Positions 16,565 to 25,667 of a stretch of 46,636 nt of DNA are shown here, in pieces. The notes below the pieces were generated by a model. The model ran no database searches, was not told the DNA's origin, and saw only the letters and a list, made by a program, of their open reading frames with translations. Numbering within the stretch: position 1 is the stretch's first letter; each line of letters begins with the position of its first letter. Source of the stretch: Pseudescherichia sp039594205 (GTDB lineage: Bacteria; Pseudomonadota; Gammaproteobacteria; Enterobacterales; Enterobacteriaceae); NCBI GenBank assembly GCA_039594205.1, contig JBCNNW010000023.1, positions 1 through 46,636 of the forward strand, given 5' to 3'. Made by a program: the position numbers and the translations under genes.

Positions 16565-19248
16565 CCGACGAGCCGTTGCGTCCCGATCCCGATCGCCTGC
16601 TGGAGCAGGCCAGCAGCACGCATCGCGGCAGGCTGAAGATCTTTTTCGGGGCCTGCGCGGGAGTGGGCAAAACGTTCGCCATGCTCGCCGAAGCGCAGCG
16701 CCTGCGGACGCAGGGGCTGGATATTGTCGCCGGGGTGGTAGAGACCCACGGGCGTAAAGAGACGGCGGCGATGCTGGAGAGCCTGACGGTTCTGCCGCTC
16801 AACGTTACTAACCACCGGCGGCGGCGTCTGGCGGAGTTCGATCTCGATGGGGCGCTGGCCCGGCGTCCGGCGCTGATCCTGATGGATGAACTGGCTCACA
16901 CCAACGCCCCCGGCTCCCGCCATCCAAAACGCTGGCAGGATGTCGACGAGCTGCTGGAGGCGGGAATCGACGTCTTCACCACTCTCAACGTGCAGCATCT
17001 GGAGAGTCTGAACGACGTGGTAAGCGGCGTGACCGGGATCCAGGTACGGGAGACCGTGCCGGATCCCTTTTTTGACGCCGCCGACGACGTGGTGCTGGTC
17101 GACCTGCCCCCGGACGATCTCCGCCAGCGTCTGCACGAAGGCAAGGTCTATATCGGCGGCCAGGCTGAGCGCGCCATCGAACATTTTTTCCGCAAGGGTA
17201 ACCTGATCGCCCTGCGCGAGCTGGCTCTGCGGCGCACCGCTGACCGCGTCGACTCCCAGATGCGTGCCTGGCGTGATCGCCAGGGCCTGGAGAAGGTCTG
17301 GCACACCCGGGATGCCATTCTGCTCTGTATCGGCCACGGCCAGGGCAGTGAGAAGCTGGTGCGTACCGCCGCGCGGCTGGCGGCGAAGCTCGGCAGCGTC
17401 TGGCATGCGGTCTATGTTGAGACGCCTACCCTGCACAAGCTGCCGGCCCATCGGCGGCGGGCTATTTTAAGCGCCCTGCGGCTGGCGCAGTCGCTGGGGG
17501 CGGAGACCGCGACGCTTGCCGACACTGCCGAGGAGCGGGCCGTATTGCGCTACGCCCGGGAGCATAATCTTGGCAAAATCGTCATTGGCCGCCAGGGCCA
17601 GCGTCGCTGGTGGCATCCCCCCTCTTTCGCCGAACGCCTTGCCCGCCATGCGCCCGATCTCGATCTGCTCGTCGTCGCCCTTGAAGAGAGCACCTCGCCA
17701 TTTATCCCGCGTGCCGCCGACGCCCGGCCGCTGATGGAGAAGTGGCGGGTGCAGATCGTCGGCGGTCTGGTGGCCATCGCACTCTGCGCCCTGATCACCT
17801 TTATTGCCAGCCAGTGGCTTATCGCCTTTGACGCCGCCAATCTGGTGATGCTCTACCTGCTCGGGGTGGTGATTGTCGCCCTGCTCTACGGACGCTGGCC
17901 GTCGGTGCTGGCGACGATGATGAATGTCATCAGCTTCGATCTCTTTTTTATTGCCCCGCGCGGCACGCTGGCGGTCTCCGACGTGCAGTATCTGCTGACC
18001 TTTGGCGTGATGCTGACGGTGGGGCTGGTGATCGGCAACCTGACCGCAGGCGTGCGTTATCAGGCGCGCATTGCCCGCTATCGTGAGCAGCGGACCCGCC
18101 ATCTGTATGAGATGTCGAAGGCGCTGGCGATAGGACGCAGCGAGGAGGATATTGCCCGCACCGGTGAGACCTTTATCCAGTCGACCTTTCACGCCCGCAG
18201 CCAGATCCTGCTCCCGGACGAGAGCGGCAAGCTAAGAGCGGTGACGCCTGCGCAGAGCATGACCCCGTGGGATGAGGCCATCGCCCAGTGGAGCCTGAAC
18301 AAGGGCCTGCCCGCCGGGGCCGGGACCGATACCCTGCCCGGCGTGCCCTATCTTATCCTGCCCCTGAAAAACGTGGATAAAACCCGGGGGGTGGTCATCG
18401 TCGAGCCAGCCAGCCTGCGCCAGCTGATGATCCCCGAGCAGCAGCGTCTGCTGGAGACCTTCGCCCTGCTGGTAGCCAGCGCGCTGGAGCGGCTGGCGTT
18501 AACCACCAGCGAGCAGCATGCGAGGCTAACCAGTGAGCGGGAGAGTATTCGCCACTCGCTGCTGGCGGCGCTCTCACACGATCTTCGTACCCCGCTGACC
18601 GTGCTGTTTGGTCAGGCAGAGATTTTAACTCTCGATCTGGCCAGCGCAGGATCGCCGCACGCCCCGCAGGCCAGTGAGATCCGCCAGCAGGTACTGAGTA
18701 TGACCCGGCTGGTGAATAACCTGCTTGATATGGCGCGTATCCAGTCCGGCGGCTTCAATCTGAAGCTGGAGTGGCTGACGCTGGAGGAGATCGTTGGTAG
18801 CGCCCTGCAGGCGCTGGATCCGATCGCTGGCGGTCGTGCTATCCAGCTGGCCCTGCCGGACCCGCTGATGCTGGTGCAGGTGGACGGCCCGCTGTTTGAG
18901 CGCGTGCTGATCAATCTGCTGGAGAATGCCATGAAGTATGCCGGTCCCACCGCGGCGATCGGCATTAACGCGTGGCGGGATGAGAACCAGCTGCAACTGG
19001 AGGTATGGGACAGCGGGCCGGGTATCCCGGCAGGGCAAGAGCAGGAAATTTTTGCCAAATTCGCCCGGGGTAACAAAGAGTCATCCATTCCGGGCGTGGG
19101 GCTGGGGCTGGCCATCTGTGAAGCAATCGTCGAGGTTCACGGCGGTACAATTGCCGTAGCAAACCGGCCCGAGGGAGGTGCGCGCTTTCGTGTTACACTT
19201 CCACAAACAGCGCCGCCAGAGCTTGATGAGTTAACCGGAGATGCGTGA
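16561..19248 (+). CDS. kdpD: Sensor histidine kinase KdpD
   Basis: Membrane sensor of K+ limitation and osmotic stress that phosphorylates KdpE. 895 residues (E. coli 894). The N-terminal KdpD domain carries a Walker A motif GACAGVGKT (residues 30-38) and MDELAHTNAPGSRH, followed by a USP-like domain (about 250-370). Four membrane spans lie at about 400-500. The dimerisation/phosphoacceptor site is His673 in ALSHDLRTPL, and the ATPase has ENAMKYAG (N box), DSGPGIP and GVGLGLAICEAIVEVHGG (G boxes). It overlaps kdpC and kdpE by 4 bases each. Confidence 0.97.
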   Translation: MTDEPLRPDPDRLLEQASSTHRGRLKIFFGACAGVGKTFAMLAEAQRLRTQGLDIVAGVVETHGRKETAAMLESLTVLPLNVTNHRRRRLAEFDLDGALARRPALILMDELAHTNAPGSRHPKRWQDVDELLEAGIDVFTTLNVQHLESLNDVVSGVTGIQVRETVPDPFFDAADDVVLVDLPPDDLRQRLHEGKVYIGGQAERAIEHFFRKGNLIALRELALRRTADRVDSQMRAWRDRQGLEKVWHTRDAILLCIGHGQGSEKLVRTAARLAAKLGSVWHAVYVETPTLHKLPAHRRRAILSALRLAQSLGAETATLADTAEERAVLRYAREHNLGKIVIGRQGQRRWWHPPSFAERLARHAPDLDLLVVALEESTSPFIPRAADARPLMEKWRVQIVGGLVAIALCALITFIASQWLIAFDAANLVMLYLLGVVIVALLYGRWPSVLATMMNVISFDLFFIAPRGTLAVSDVQYLLTFGVMLTVGLVIGNLTAGVRYQARIARYREQRTRHLYEMSKALAIGRSEEDIARTGETFIQSTFHARSQILLPDESGKLRAVTPAQSMTPWDEAIAQWSLNKGLPAGAGTDTLPGVPYLILPLKNVDKTRGVVIVEPASLRQLMIPEQQRLLETFALLVASALERLALTTSEQHARLTSERESIRHSLLAALSHDLRTPLTVLFGQAEILTLDLASAGSPHAPQASEIRQQVLSMTRLVNNLLDMARIQSGGFNLKLEWLTLEEIVGSALQALDPIAGGRAIQLALPDPLMLVQVDGPLFERVLINLLENAMKYAGPTAAIGINAWRDENQLQLEVWDSGPGIPAGQEQEIFAKFARGNKESSIPGVGLGLAICEAIVEVHGGTIAVANRPEGGARFRVTLPQTAPPELDELTGDA

Positions 19249-19922
19249 TTAACATTTTAATTGTCGAGGACGAGCAGGCCATTATTCGCTTTGTGCGCGC
19301 CGCACTGGAGGCGGATGGTCTGCGGGTATATGAGGCGCAGACGCTGCAGCGTGGCCTGCTGGAAGCCGCGACGCGCAAGCCCGATGCGATTATCCTCGAT
19401 CTTGGCCTGCCCGACGGTGACGGCCTCGATTTTATTCGCGATCTGCGCCAGTGGAGCCAGACGCCTATTATCGTGCTCTCGGCACGCGCCGAAGAGCAGG
19501 ATAAAATTGCCGCCCTCGACGCCGGGGCGGACGACTATCTTAGCAAGCCGTTTGGTATTGGTGAGCTGCAGGCGCGCCTGCGGGTGGCACTTCGCCGTCA
19601 TGGCAGCGGCAGCCAGAGCGATCCGCTAGTGACCTTCTCTGATGTGCGCGTTGACCTGGCCGCCAGGCGCATTCAACGCGGTGAAGAGGAGATCCACCTG
19701 ACCCCCATCGAATTCCGCCTGCTGGCGGTGCTGATAGGCCACCACGGCAAGGTGCTCACCCAGCGGCAGCTGCTGCGCGAGGTGTGGGGACCCAATGCGG
19801 TTGAACACAGCCACTATCTGCGTATTTATATGGGCCACCTGCGCCAGAAGCTGGAAAACGATCCGGCCCGCCCGCGCCATTTTATTACTGAAACCGGTAT
19901 TGGCTATCGCTTTATATTGTAA
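19245..19922 (+). CDS. kdpE: Response regulator KdpE
   Basis: OmpR/PhoB-type regulator that activates kdpFABC. 225 residues, as in E. coli. The receiver domain has acidic pair Glu-Asp at 8-9, phosphorylated Asp52 (IILDLGLPDGDG) and conserved Lys in LSKPFG. The C-terminal winged helix contains LTPIEFRLLAVL and VWGPNAVEHSHYLRIYMGHLRQKLE. It starts with GTG inside the kdpD stop (GTGA, 4-base overlap), suggesting lower translation and coupling, as is common for kdpDE. Confidence 0.97.
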   Translation: MINILIVEDEQAIIRFVRAALEADGLRVYEAQTLQRGLLEAATRKPDAIILDLGLPDGDGLDFIRDLRQWSQTPIIVLSARAEEQDKIAALDAGADDYLSKPFGIGELQARLRVALRRHGSGSQSDPLVTFSDVRVDLAARRIQRGEEEIHLTPIEFRLLAVLIGHHGKVLTQRQLLREVWGPNAVEHSHYLRIYMGHLRQKLENDPARPRHFITETGIGYRFIL

Positions 19923-20166
19923 ATATAGCTCGCTTAATTAGCATTATATTTAATTCCGCGGAATAATCCCATCACATTAAATAACAGTGTAATTAATAAA
20001 AATATTATTTTCGCAAACTGTTTTTATTGATCAATCTCACGGTGAAATTCAATTCTGCCGATAAAATGGCCCCCGAAATAAGTTAACTTCACGTTATATC
20101 CTTACCTGTAACATCAATTCTGCAAGAGAATTGAGGACCAACTATTATCTAAAACAAGGACCTATT
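19923..20166. promoter_or_regulatory. kdpE-speF intergenic region, no SpeFL leader
   Basis: 244 very A+T-rich bases. It holds a perfect 12-base palindrome ATTCCGCGGAAT at 19953-19964 and the speF ribosome-binding site. In E. coli this region upstream of speF encodes the 34-residue arrest peptide SpeFL; no ORF here resembles it (the best are 6 and 14 codons without a ribosome-binding site). No clear -10/-35 pair could be assigned and no kdpE terminator with a T-run is obvious. Confidence 0.5.
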
Positions 20167-22326
20167 ATGCAACGCTTGAAAATAGCGGCGAGCCGCGCCT
20201 GCCACGAATCTATCGCCACCCGCCGTGATATTATCGATCTACATGACAGTAATTTTATTGACGTTGCCGCCGCCGTCCTCTCTATTAATGATATCCATAA
20301 AGGGATGGTAGAAAAGATTGAGGAGACCGGATTTAACATCCCCATCTTTGTAATGACGCACGAAGCGGAATTCGTTCCGGCAATCTACCTTCCGGATATT
20401 TACGGGGTATTTCAGTACGGTAACGCCAACCGTGAATATTATGGCCGCCAGCTTGAGGCCGCTGCGCTAAAATATGAGCGTGGCCTGCGCCCCCCCTTCT
20501 TCAGCGCCTTAACGGATTACGTCAAGCAGGGTAACAGCGCTTTTGACTGTCCTGGACACCAGGGCGGGCAGTTTTTCCGCCGCCATCCTGCCGGCAACCA
20601 GTTTGTGGATTTCTTTGGCGAAGCGCTGTTCCGCGCCGACCTCTGTAACGCCGACGTGGCAATGGGCGATCTGCTGATCCACGAAGGCGCACCCTGTCTG
20701 GCCCAGCAGCATGCGGCCAGAGTGTTTAACGCCGACAAAACCTATTTCGTCCTCAACGGCACCTCGTCGGCTAACAAGGTGGTACTTAATGCCCTGCTGG
20801 CACCGGGAGACCTGGTGCTGTTCGATCGCAACAACCATAAGTCGAACCATCATGGGGCGCTGCTGCAGGCGGGCGCTACGCCGGTCTATCTGGAGACGGC
20901 GCGTAACCCCTACGGCTTTATCGGCGGCATCGACGCCCACTGTTTTGAAGAGCCGTATCTGCGCAAACTGGTGGCCGAGGTATCGCCTCAACACGCAGAG
21001 CGTCAGCGTCCGTTCCGTCTGGCGGTGATCCAGCTCGGCACCTATGACGGCACCATCTACAATGCCCGCCAGGTGGTAGATAACATAGGTCACCTCTGCG
21101 ACTACATCCTGTTTGACTCAGCGTGGGTTGGCTATGAGCAGTTTATTCCCATGATGGCTGACTGCTCGCCGCTGCTGCTGGATCTCAATGAGAACGATCC
21201 GGGCATTCTGGTTACCCAGTCGGTGCACAAACAGCAGGCAGGCTTCTCCCAGACCTCGCAGATCCACAAAAAGGATAGCCATATCAAGGGCCAGCAGCGC
21301 TACGTTCCGCACAAACGCCTGAACAACGCCTTTATGATGCACGCCTCAACCAGTCCCTTCTACCCTCTCTTCGCCGCGCTGGACGTCAACGCCCGCATGC
21401 ACGAGGGCGAGAGCGGCAAAAGGATGTGGATGCGCTGCGTTGAGCAGGGCGTTGAGGCCCGCAAGATGATCCTCAATCAGTGCAAATTTATCCGTCCTTT
21501 CGTTCCGACAACGGTGGACGATCGTCCGTGGGAGTCGTACGACACCGCTGAGATCGCCCGCGATCTGCGCTTCTTCCACTTTGTCCCCGGCGAGAACTGG
21601 CACGCCTTTGAGGGCTATGCGCCGCACCAGTACTTTATCGATCCCTGCAAGCTGCTGCTGACCACGCCGGGCATCGACGCTGCCACCGGTGAGTATGAAG
21701 CGTTTGGCGTACCGGCAACCATTCTCGCCAACTACCTGCGCGAAAACGGCGTGGTACCCGAGAAGTGCGATCTTAACTCCATCCTCTTCCTGCTGACGCC
21801 TGCAGAGGAGATGGGCAAACTGCAACAGCTGGTGGCCCGGCTGGCGCAGTTTGAGACGCTGCTGGCCAGCGATGCACCTCTGCAGGAGGTGTTGCCGTCA
21901 ATTTACCACCAGCACCCGCAGCGTTACGCCGGTTATACCCTGCGCCAGCTCTGCCAGGAGATGCACGACCTCTATGCACGTAACAACGTTAAGCAGCTGC
22001 AAAAAGAGATGTTCCGCAAAGCCTGTCTGCCGCCGGTGTCCATGTCGCCTCAGGAAGCTAACTACGCCTTTATTCGCGGCGAGAGTGAGCTGGTGCTGCT
22101 GAGCGAGGCCGAAGGACGGATCGCCGCCGAAGGCGCGCTCCCCTATCCCCCGGGTGTGCTGTGCGTCGTACCGGGTGAGGTTTGGGGCGGTTCTGTACTG
22201 CGCTACTTTACCGCGCTTGAGGAGGGGATCAATCTGCTGCCGGGCTTCGCGCCGGAGCTACAGGGGGTCTACATTCAGGAGCACGAGGGGCGTAAAGCGG
22301 TGTGGTGTAACGTGATCAAACGGTAA
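20167..22326 (+). CDS. speF: Inducible ornithine decarboxylase SpeF
   Basis: PLP enzyme converting ornithine to putrescine with proton uptake, part of acid stress response. With the start MQRLKIAASRACHES (aligned to E. coli MSKLKIA) it has 719 residues, against 732 in E. coli; the C-terminus ends at WCNVIKR and lacks the terminal tail. The PLP lysine is in TQSVHKQQAGFSQTSQIHKKD; NGTSSANKVV and DRNNHKSNHHG bind cofactor. The sequence is much closer to SpeF than to biosynthetic SpeC (LRPPFF, QGGQFFRRHPAGNQF). A TTG 12 codons upstream is in frame, but AAGGAC precedes the ATG. potE, which follows speF in E. coli, is missing. Confidence 0.92.
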   Translation: MQRLKIAASRACHESIATRRDIIDLHDSNFIDVAAAVLSINDIHKGMVEKIEETGFNIPIFVMTHEAEFVPAIYLPDIYGVFQYGNANREYYGRQLEAAALKYERGLRPPFFSALTDYVKQGNSAFDCPGHQGGQFFRRHPAGNQFVDFFGEALFRADLCNADVAMGDLLIHEGAPCLAQQHAARVFNADKTYFVLNGTSSANKVVLNALLAPGDLVLFDRNNHKSNHHGALLQAGATPVYLETARNPYGFIGGIDAHCFEEPYLRKLVAEVSPQHAERQRPFRLAVIQLGTYDGTIYNARQVVDNIGHLCDYILFDSAWVGYEQFIPMMADCSPLLLDLNENDPGILVTQSVHKQQAGFSQTSQIHKKDSHIKGQQRYVPHKRLNNAFMMHASTSPFYPLFAALDVNARMHEGESGKRMWMRCVEQGVEARKMILNQCKFIRPFVPTTVDDRPWESYDTAEIARDLRFFHFVPGENWHAFEGYAPHQYFIDPCKLLLTTPGIDAATGEYEAFGVPATILANYLRENGVVPEKCDLNSILFLLTPAEEMGKLQQLVARLAQFETLLASDAPLQEVLPSIYHQHPQRYAGYTLRQLCQEMHDLYARNNVKQLQKEMFRKACLPPVSMSPQEANYAFIRGESELVLLSEAEGRIAAEGALPYPPGVLCVVPGEVWGGSVLRYFTALEEGINLLPGFAPELQGVYIQEHEGRKAVWCNVIKR

Positions 22327-22346
22327 ACATTACCCGGAAAGAGTAG

Positions 22347-22373
22347 CACCCGGCAGCGCATTGCCGCCGGGCG
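22347..22373. repeat. REP-type inverted repeat between speF and pgm
   Basis: CCCGGC (22349-22354) and GCCGGG (22366-22371) form a stem around an 11-base loop in the 57-base gap between two convergent genes. It may end both transcripts. No strong T-run is present. Confidence 0.45.
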
Positions 22374-22383
22374 CTTAACGGCA

Positions 22384-24024
22384 TCAGGCGTTTTTCAGCA
22401 CTTCACTTACAATCTCTACCGCTTCTTTCTCGATCAGCTTACGGTGCTCTTCACCGAGGAAGCTTTCGCAGTAAATTTTGTAGGCATCTTCTGTCCCTGA
22501 CGGACGTGCAGCAAACCAGCCGTTGTCGGTCATCACCTTCAGCCCGCCGATAGAGGCCCCGTTACCCGGTGCCGCAGTCAGACGCGCCGTGATCGGATCC
22601 CCTGCCAGCTGACTGGCGCTAACCATCTCTGGCGACAGCTTCGACAGCGCGGCTTTTTGCGCAGAGGTCGCGCCGGCCTGCAGACGGTTATAGCTTGGCG
22701 CGCCAAAGCGCTCAGCCAGCTCATCATAGTGCTGCTGCGGGTTTTTGCCGGTGACGGCGGTGATCTCCGCCGCCAGCAGGCACATGATAATGCCGTCTTT
22801 ATCGGTGGACCACGGGGTGCCGTCGAAGCGCAGGAACGACGCGCCGGCGCTCTCTTCGCCGCCGAAGCCGAAGCTGCCGTCGTGCAGACCATCGACAAAC
22901 CACTTGAAGCCAACCGGCACTTCCACCAGCTTACGACCCAGATCGTTGACCACGCGGTCGATCATCGCCGAGGAGACCAGAGTTTTCCCTACCGCCACCT
23001 CTTTGCCCCACTGCGGACGATGCTGGAACAGGTAGTTGATCGCTACTGCCAGGTAGTGGTTCGGATTCATCAGCCCCGCCGGGGTAACGATGCCGTGGCG
23101 GTCATAATCCGGATCGTTGGCAAAGGCCAGGTCAAACTTGTCGCGCAGCGCCAGCAGGCCCGCCATCGCACACTCGGAGGAGCAGTCCATGCGGATCGCG
23201 CCATCTTTGTCGAGATGCATAAAGCGGAAGGTCTGATCGACCTGATCGTTAACGATGGTCAGATCGAGCTTGTAGTGCTCGGCTATGCGCTTCCAGTACT
23301 CAATACCGGAGCCGCCCAGCGGATCGACGCCCAGTTTCAGGCCCGCTTTCTGGATGGCCGCCATGTCGACGATCTCGGCCAGGCCTTCAATAAAGGGCTG
23401 AACCAGATCCTTTTCAGTCACACGACCTGAGGTCATGGCTTCATCAAGGGTGATGCGTTTAACCCCTTCCAGCCCGGCTGCCAGCAGCGCATTAGCGCGA
23501 TCTTCAACGACTTTGGTCACGTTGGTATCGGCCGGGCCACCGTTAGGCGGGTTATATTTGATGCCGCCATCTTCCGGTGGGTTGTGCGAAGGAGTAATAA
23601 CGATGCCGTCAGCCTGGGCACCGCCCTGCTTGTTGTGCTCAAGGATGGCATTCGACACGGCAGGCGTTGGCGTATAGCCGTTATTCTCCTGCACGATAAT
23701 ATCAACGCCGTTAGCGGCCAGCACTTCCAGCACGGAGATAAACGCCGGCTCAGAGAGCGCGTGCGTGTCCTTGCCTACGTAGCACGGCCCGGTGATGCCA
23801 TTTTTGGCGCGCTCTTCGGCAATCGCCTGGGCGATTGCCAGAATGTGCGGTTCGTTGAAGCTGTGGCGTACCGCGCTGCCGCGGTGCCCGGAGGTACCGA
23901 ATTTTACCGCATGCTCGCTGTTGCCCGTTTCCGGTTTCAGCACATAGTATTGCGCAGTAAGCTGAGCGACGTTAATCAGATCGCCCTGTTGTGCAGGCTG
24001 CCCTGCGCGTTCATGGTTTGCCAT
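22384..24024 (-). CDS. pgm: Phosphoglucomutase Pgm
   Basis: Interconverts glucose 1-phosphate and glucose 6-phosphate. 546 residues from MANHERAGQPAQQ, the E. coli length; a non-ATG start seven codons upstream was rejected. The phosphoserine loop is TPSHNPPEDGG, the metal loop NDPDYDRHG, the sugar loop GGEESAG, and the phosphate-binding loop ARPSGTEDAYK. It lies 24 bases after seqA, in the known seqA-pgm operon. Confidence 0.97.
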   Translation of the reverse strand: MANHERAGQPAQQGDLINVAQLTAQYYVLKPETGNSEHAVKFGTSGHRGSAVRHSFNEPHILAIAQAIAEERAKNGITGPCYVGKDTHALSEPAFISVLEVLAANGVDIIVQENNGYTPTPAVSNAILEHNKQGGAQADGIVITPSHNPPEDGGIKYNPPNGGPADTNVTKVVEDRANALLAAGLEGVKRITLDEAMTSGRVTEKDLVQPFIEGLAEIVDMAAIQKAGLKLGVDPLGGSGIEYWKRIAEHYKLDLTIVNDQVDQTFRFMHLDKDGAIRMDCSSECAMAGLLALRDKFDLAFANDPDYDRHGIVTPAGLMNPNHYLAVAINYLFQHRPQWGKEVAVGKTLVSSAMIDRVVNDLGRKLVEVPVGFKWFVDGLHDGSFGFGGEESAGASFLRFDGTPWSTDKDGIIMCLLAAEITAVTGKNPQQHYDELAERFGAPSYNRLQAGATSAQKAALSKLSPEMVSASQLAGDPITARLTAAPGNGASIGGLKVMTDNGWFAARPSGTEDAYKIYCESFLGEEHRKLIEKEAVEIVSEVLKNA

Positions 24025-24048
24025 TGCCTGATCCTTCTTATGCAAGGG

Positions 24049-24594
24049 TTAAATTGTGCCGCAAACCTTATCAATCAGCTCCACCGGGAACTGCATCGAC
24101 TGCATGATATGCTCCACCATGCTGCGTTTACGGTCCGTATTAGTATTCGTGATCACCCAGTATGGCGTATTTGCCAGGTGCTTAGGTTTAGTCTGTGCCC
24201 CATTTTGCAGCAGCGTCTGCTGATCGCCGGCAAAGTAAACACGGGTGCGGCCATGCAGGGACTCCGTCGCCTCGGCAAACGCTTTCTCATCCAATGAATA
24301 GAGTGTAGACAGCACCAGCATGAAGCGGTTGACCGCTTTTCTCTGTTCTGCATATTCATCAGACAGCAGCAGCTCGCGCATGGCACGGACCTTGTCTTTC
24401 ACAGGATTAGCCGGCTTCACTTCGGCCGGGACGTTGACAATGGCGGCCTCTTTCGGGGCGGTGGCCGCTGGCCTGCTGCCGTTGGCGGTAAACTTCAGCA
24501 TCCGGCGTAAAATCTCGGATGCGCTCTCGCCGATGTGTTTGGTGTGGCTAGCAATATAGCTGTAAAGCTCATCATCAACTTCGATCGTTTTCAT
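24049..24594 (-). CDS. seqA: Replication initiation negative modulator SeqA
   Basis: Binds hemimethylated GATC sites and sequesters oriC and dnaA after replication. 181 residues from MKTIEVDDELYSYIAS, the E. coli length. The N-terminal filament-forming domain (HTKHIGESASEILRRML) is followed by a variable Ala/Pro-rich linker (about 36-65, different from E. coli) and the DNA-binding domain (GRTRVYFAGDQQTLL, TPYWVITNTNTDRKRSMVE). Start chosen by homology and ATT-TTC spacing; an upstream ATG 11 codons earlier was rejected. Confidence 0.97.
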   Translation of the reverse strand: MKTIEVDDELYSYIASHTKHIGESASEILRRMLKFTANGSRPAATAPKEAAIVNVPAEVKPANPVKDKVRAMRELLLSDEYAEQRKAVNRFMLVLSTLYSLDEKAFAEATESLHGRTRVYFAGDQQTLLQNGAQTKPKHLANTPYWVITNTNTDRKRSMVEHIMQSMQFPVELIDKVCGTI

Positions 24595-24764
24595 TTTAAT
24601 CCAGTGGAGTATCTTATCTGAATACAAGCTGTTGGGATTATAGGCGAAATCTCAACAACGGTTAGCGTCAGGCAAAAGTCGGTTCGCATCGACCCCTTGC
24701 AGCCAGGCGGCAGAATGGTCAACATAATACCCTAACCCGACAGAGCGAAAAAAAGAACTTTGCC
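24595..24764. promoter_or_regulatory. Divergent seqA-ybfF intergenic region
   Basis: 170 bases holding the divergent promoters of seqA-pgm and ybfF. TTGCAG and CATAAT occur before ybfF but are spaced 20 bases apart, so I do not assign a promoter. No repeats or RNA genes seen. Confidence 0.4.
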
Positions 24765-25538
24765 ATGAAATTGAATACCCGAACGCAATCTGCACAACAT
24801 CCGCACAACAATTCTCCCATTGTTCTGGTCCATGGCCTGTTTGGCAGCCTGGACAACCTCGGCGTGCTGGCACGCGATCTGGTAAACGATCACGATATCA
24901 TTCAGGTGGATATGCGCAACCATGGTCTCTCTCCCCGCTCGCCGGAGATGAACTATCCGGCCATGGCGCAGGATCTGCTCGACACCCTCGACGCCGGAGG
25001 TCTGGAGAAGGCGACCTTTATCGGCCACTCGATGGGCGGCAAGGCGGTTATGGCGCTTACCGCCCTCGCCCCCGAGCGGATAGACCAGCTGGTGGCCATT
25101 GATATTGCGCCGGTCGCCTATCAGGTACGCCGCCACGACGAGATTTTTGCCGCGATCCAGGCGGTGACTGCCGCCGGGGCTACCAGCCGTCAGCAGGCCG
25201 CTGCCCTGATGCGCCAGACCCTGCATGAAGAGGGCGTTATTCAGTTTCTTCTGAAATCCTTTATTGACGGCGAGTGGCGCTTCAACGTGCCCACGCTGTG
25301 GGATTGCTACGACGAGATTATTGGCTGGCAGACCGTGCCGGCCTGGGCGCGTCCGGCGCTGTTTGTCCGCGGCGGTCAGTCACCCTATGTCACCGAGGCG
25401 CACCGCGATGTGCTGCTTGCCCAGTTCCCTCAGGCGCGGGCGCACGTCATCGCCGGGGCTGGCCACTGGGTACATGCTGAAAAGCCCGAGGCGGTGTTGC
25501 GGGCAATTCGCCGCTATCTGGCCAACGAGGCAGGCTGA
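24765..25538 (+). CDS. ybfF: Alpha/beta-hydrolase esterase YbfF
   Basis: Small alpha/beta-hydrolase with esterase activity on acyl-CoA and short esters in E. coli; physiological substrate unclear. 257 residues (E. coli 254). Oxyanion/loop sequence VLVHGLFGSLDNLG, the nucleophile elbow GHSMGGKAVM, and the catalytic His in GAGHWVHAEKPEAVL are all present. It starts MKLNTRTQSAQHPHN. The stop codon overlaps the LexA-like box of the next gene. Confidence 0.94.
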   Translation: MKLNTRTQSAQHPHNNSPIVLVHGLFGSLDNLGVLARDLVNDHDIIQVDMRNHGLSPRSPEMNYPAMAQDLLDTLDAGGLEKATFIGHSMGGKAVMALTALAPERIDQLVAIDIAPVAYQVRRHDEIFAAIQAVTAAGATSRQQAAALMRQTLHEEGVIQFLLKSFIDGEWRFNVPTLWDCYDEIIGWQTVPAWARPALFVRGGQSPYVTEAHRDVLLAQFPQARAHVIAGAGHWVHAEKPEAVLRAIRRYLANEAG

Positions 25539-25550
25539 TTAAAAACCCGG
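25535..25550 (+). promoter_or_regulatory. Degenerate LexA-like box upstream of ybfE
   Basis: CTGATTAAAAACCCGG has the CTG-N10-CAG layout of a LexA box except that the last triplet reads CGG. E. coli ybfE is reported to be LexA-regulated with a very similar site that ends in CAG, as I recall it. The box overlaps the ybfF stop and lies about 52 bases before the predicted -35. Confidence 0.4.
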
Positions 25551-25578
25551 CGACCGGACGCCGCAAGGCTTACGGTCG

Positions 25579-25607
25579 TTGGCGTCCCTGCTCCGCTGAT
25601 GTATGAT
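25579..25607 (+). promoter_or_regulatory. Candidate ybfE promoter
   Basis: TTGGCG and TATGAT are separated by exactly 17 bases, a good sigma-70 pair. Transcription would start near 25614, giving a leader of about 54 bases to the ybfE start. Confidence 0.55.
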
Positions 25608-25667
25608 GGCGCGCTAATCGCGCAGGGTTACCCTGGCAGCCTGTTTTCCCCGACGTCACCCAAAATC

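Noticed and set aside
20043..20087. 14-codon GTG ORF as a SpeFL substitute
   Set aside because: No ribosome-binding site and no match to the conserved SpeFL residues.
20131..20166. TTG start adding 12 residues to SpeF
   Set aside because: A better ribosome-binding site precedes ATG at 20167 and the protein then aligns with E. coli SpeF from residue 1.
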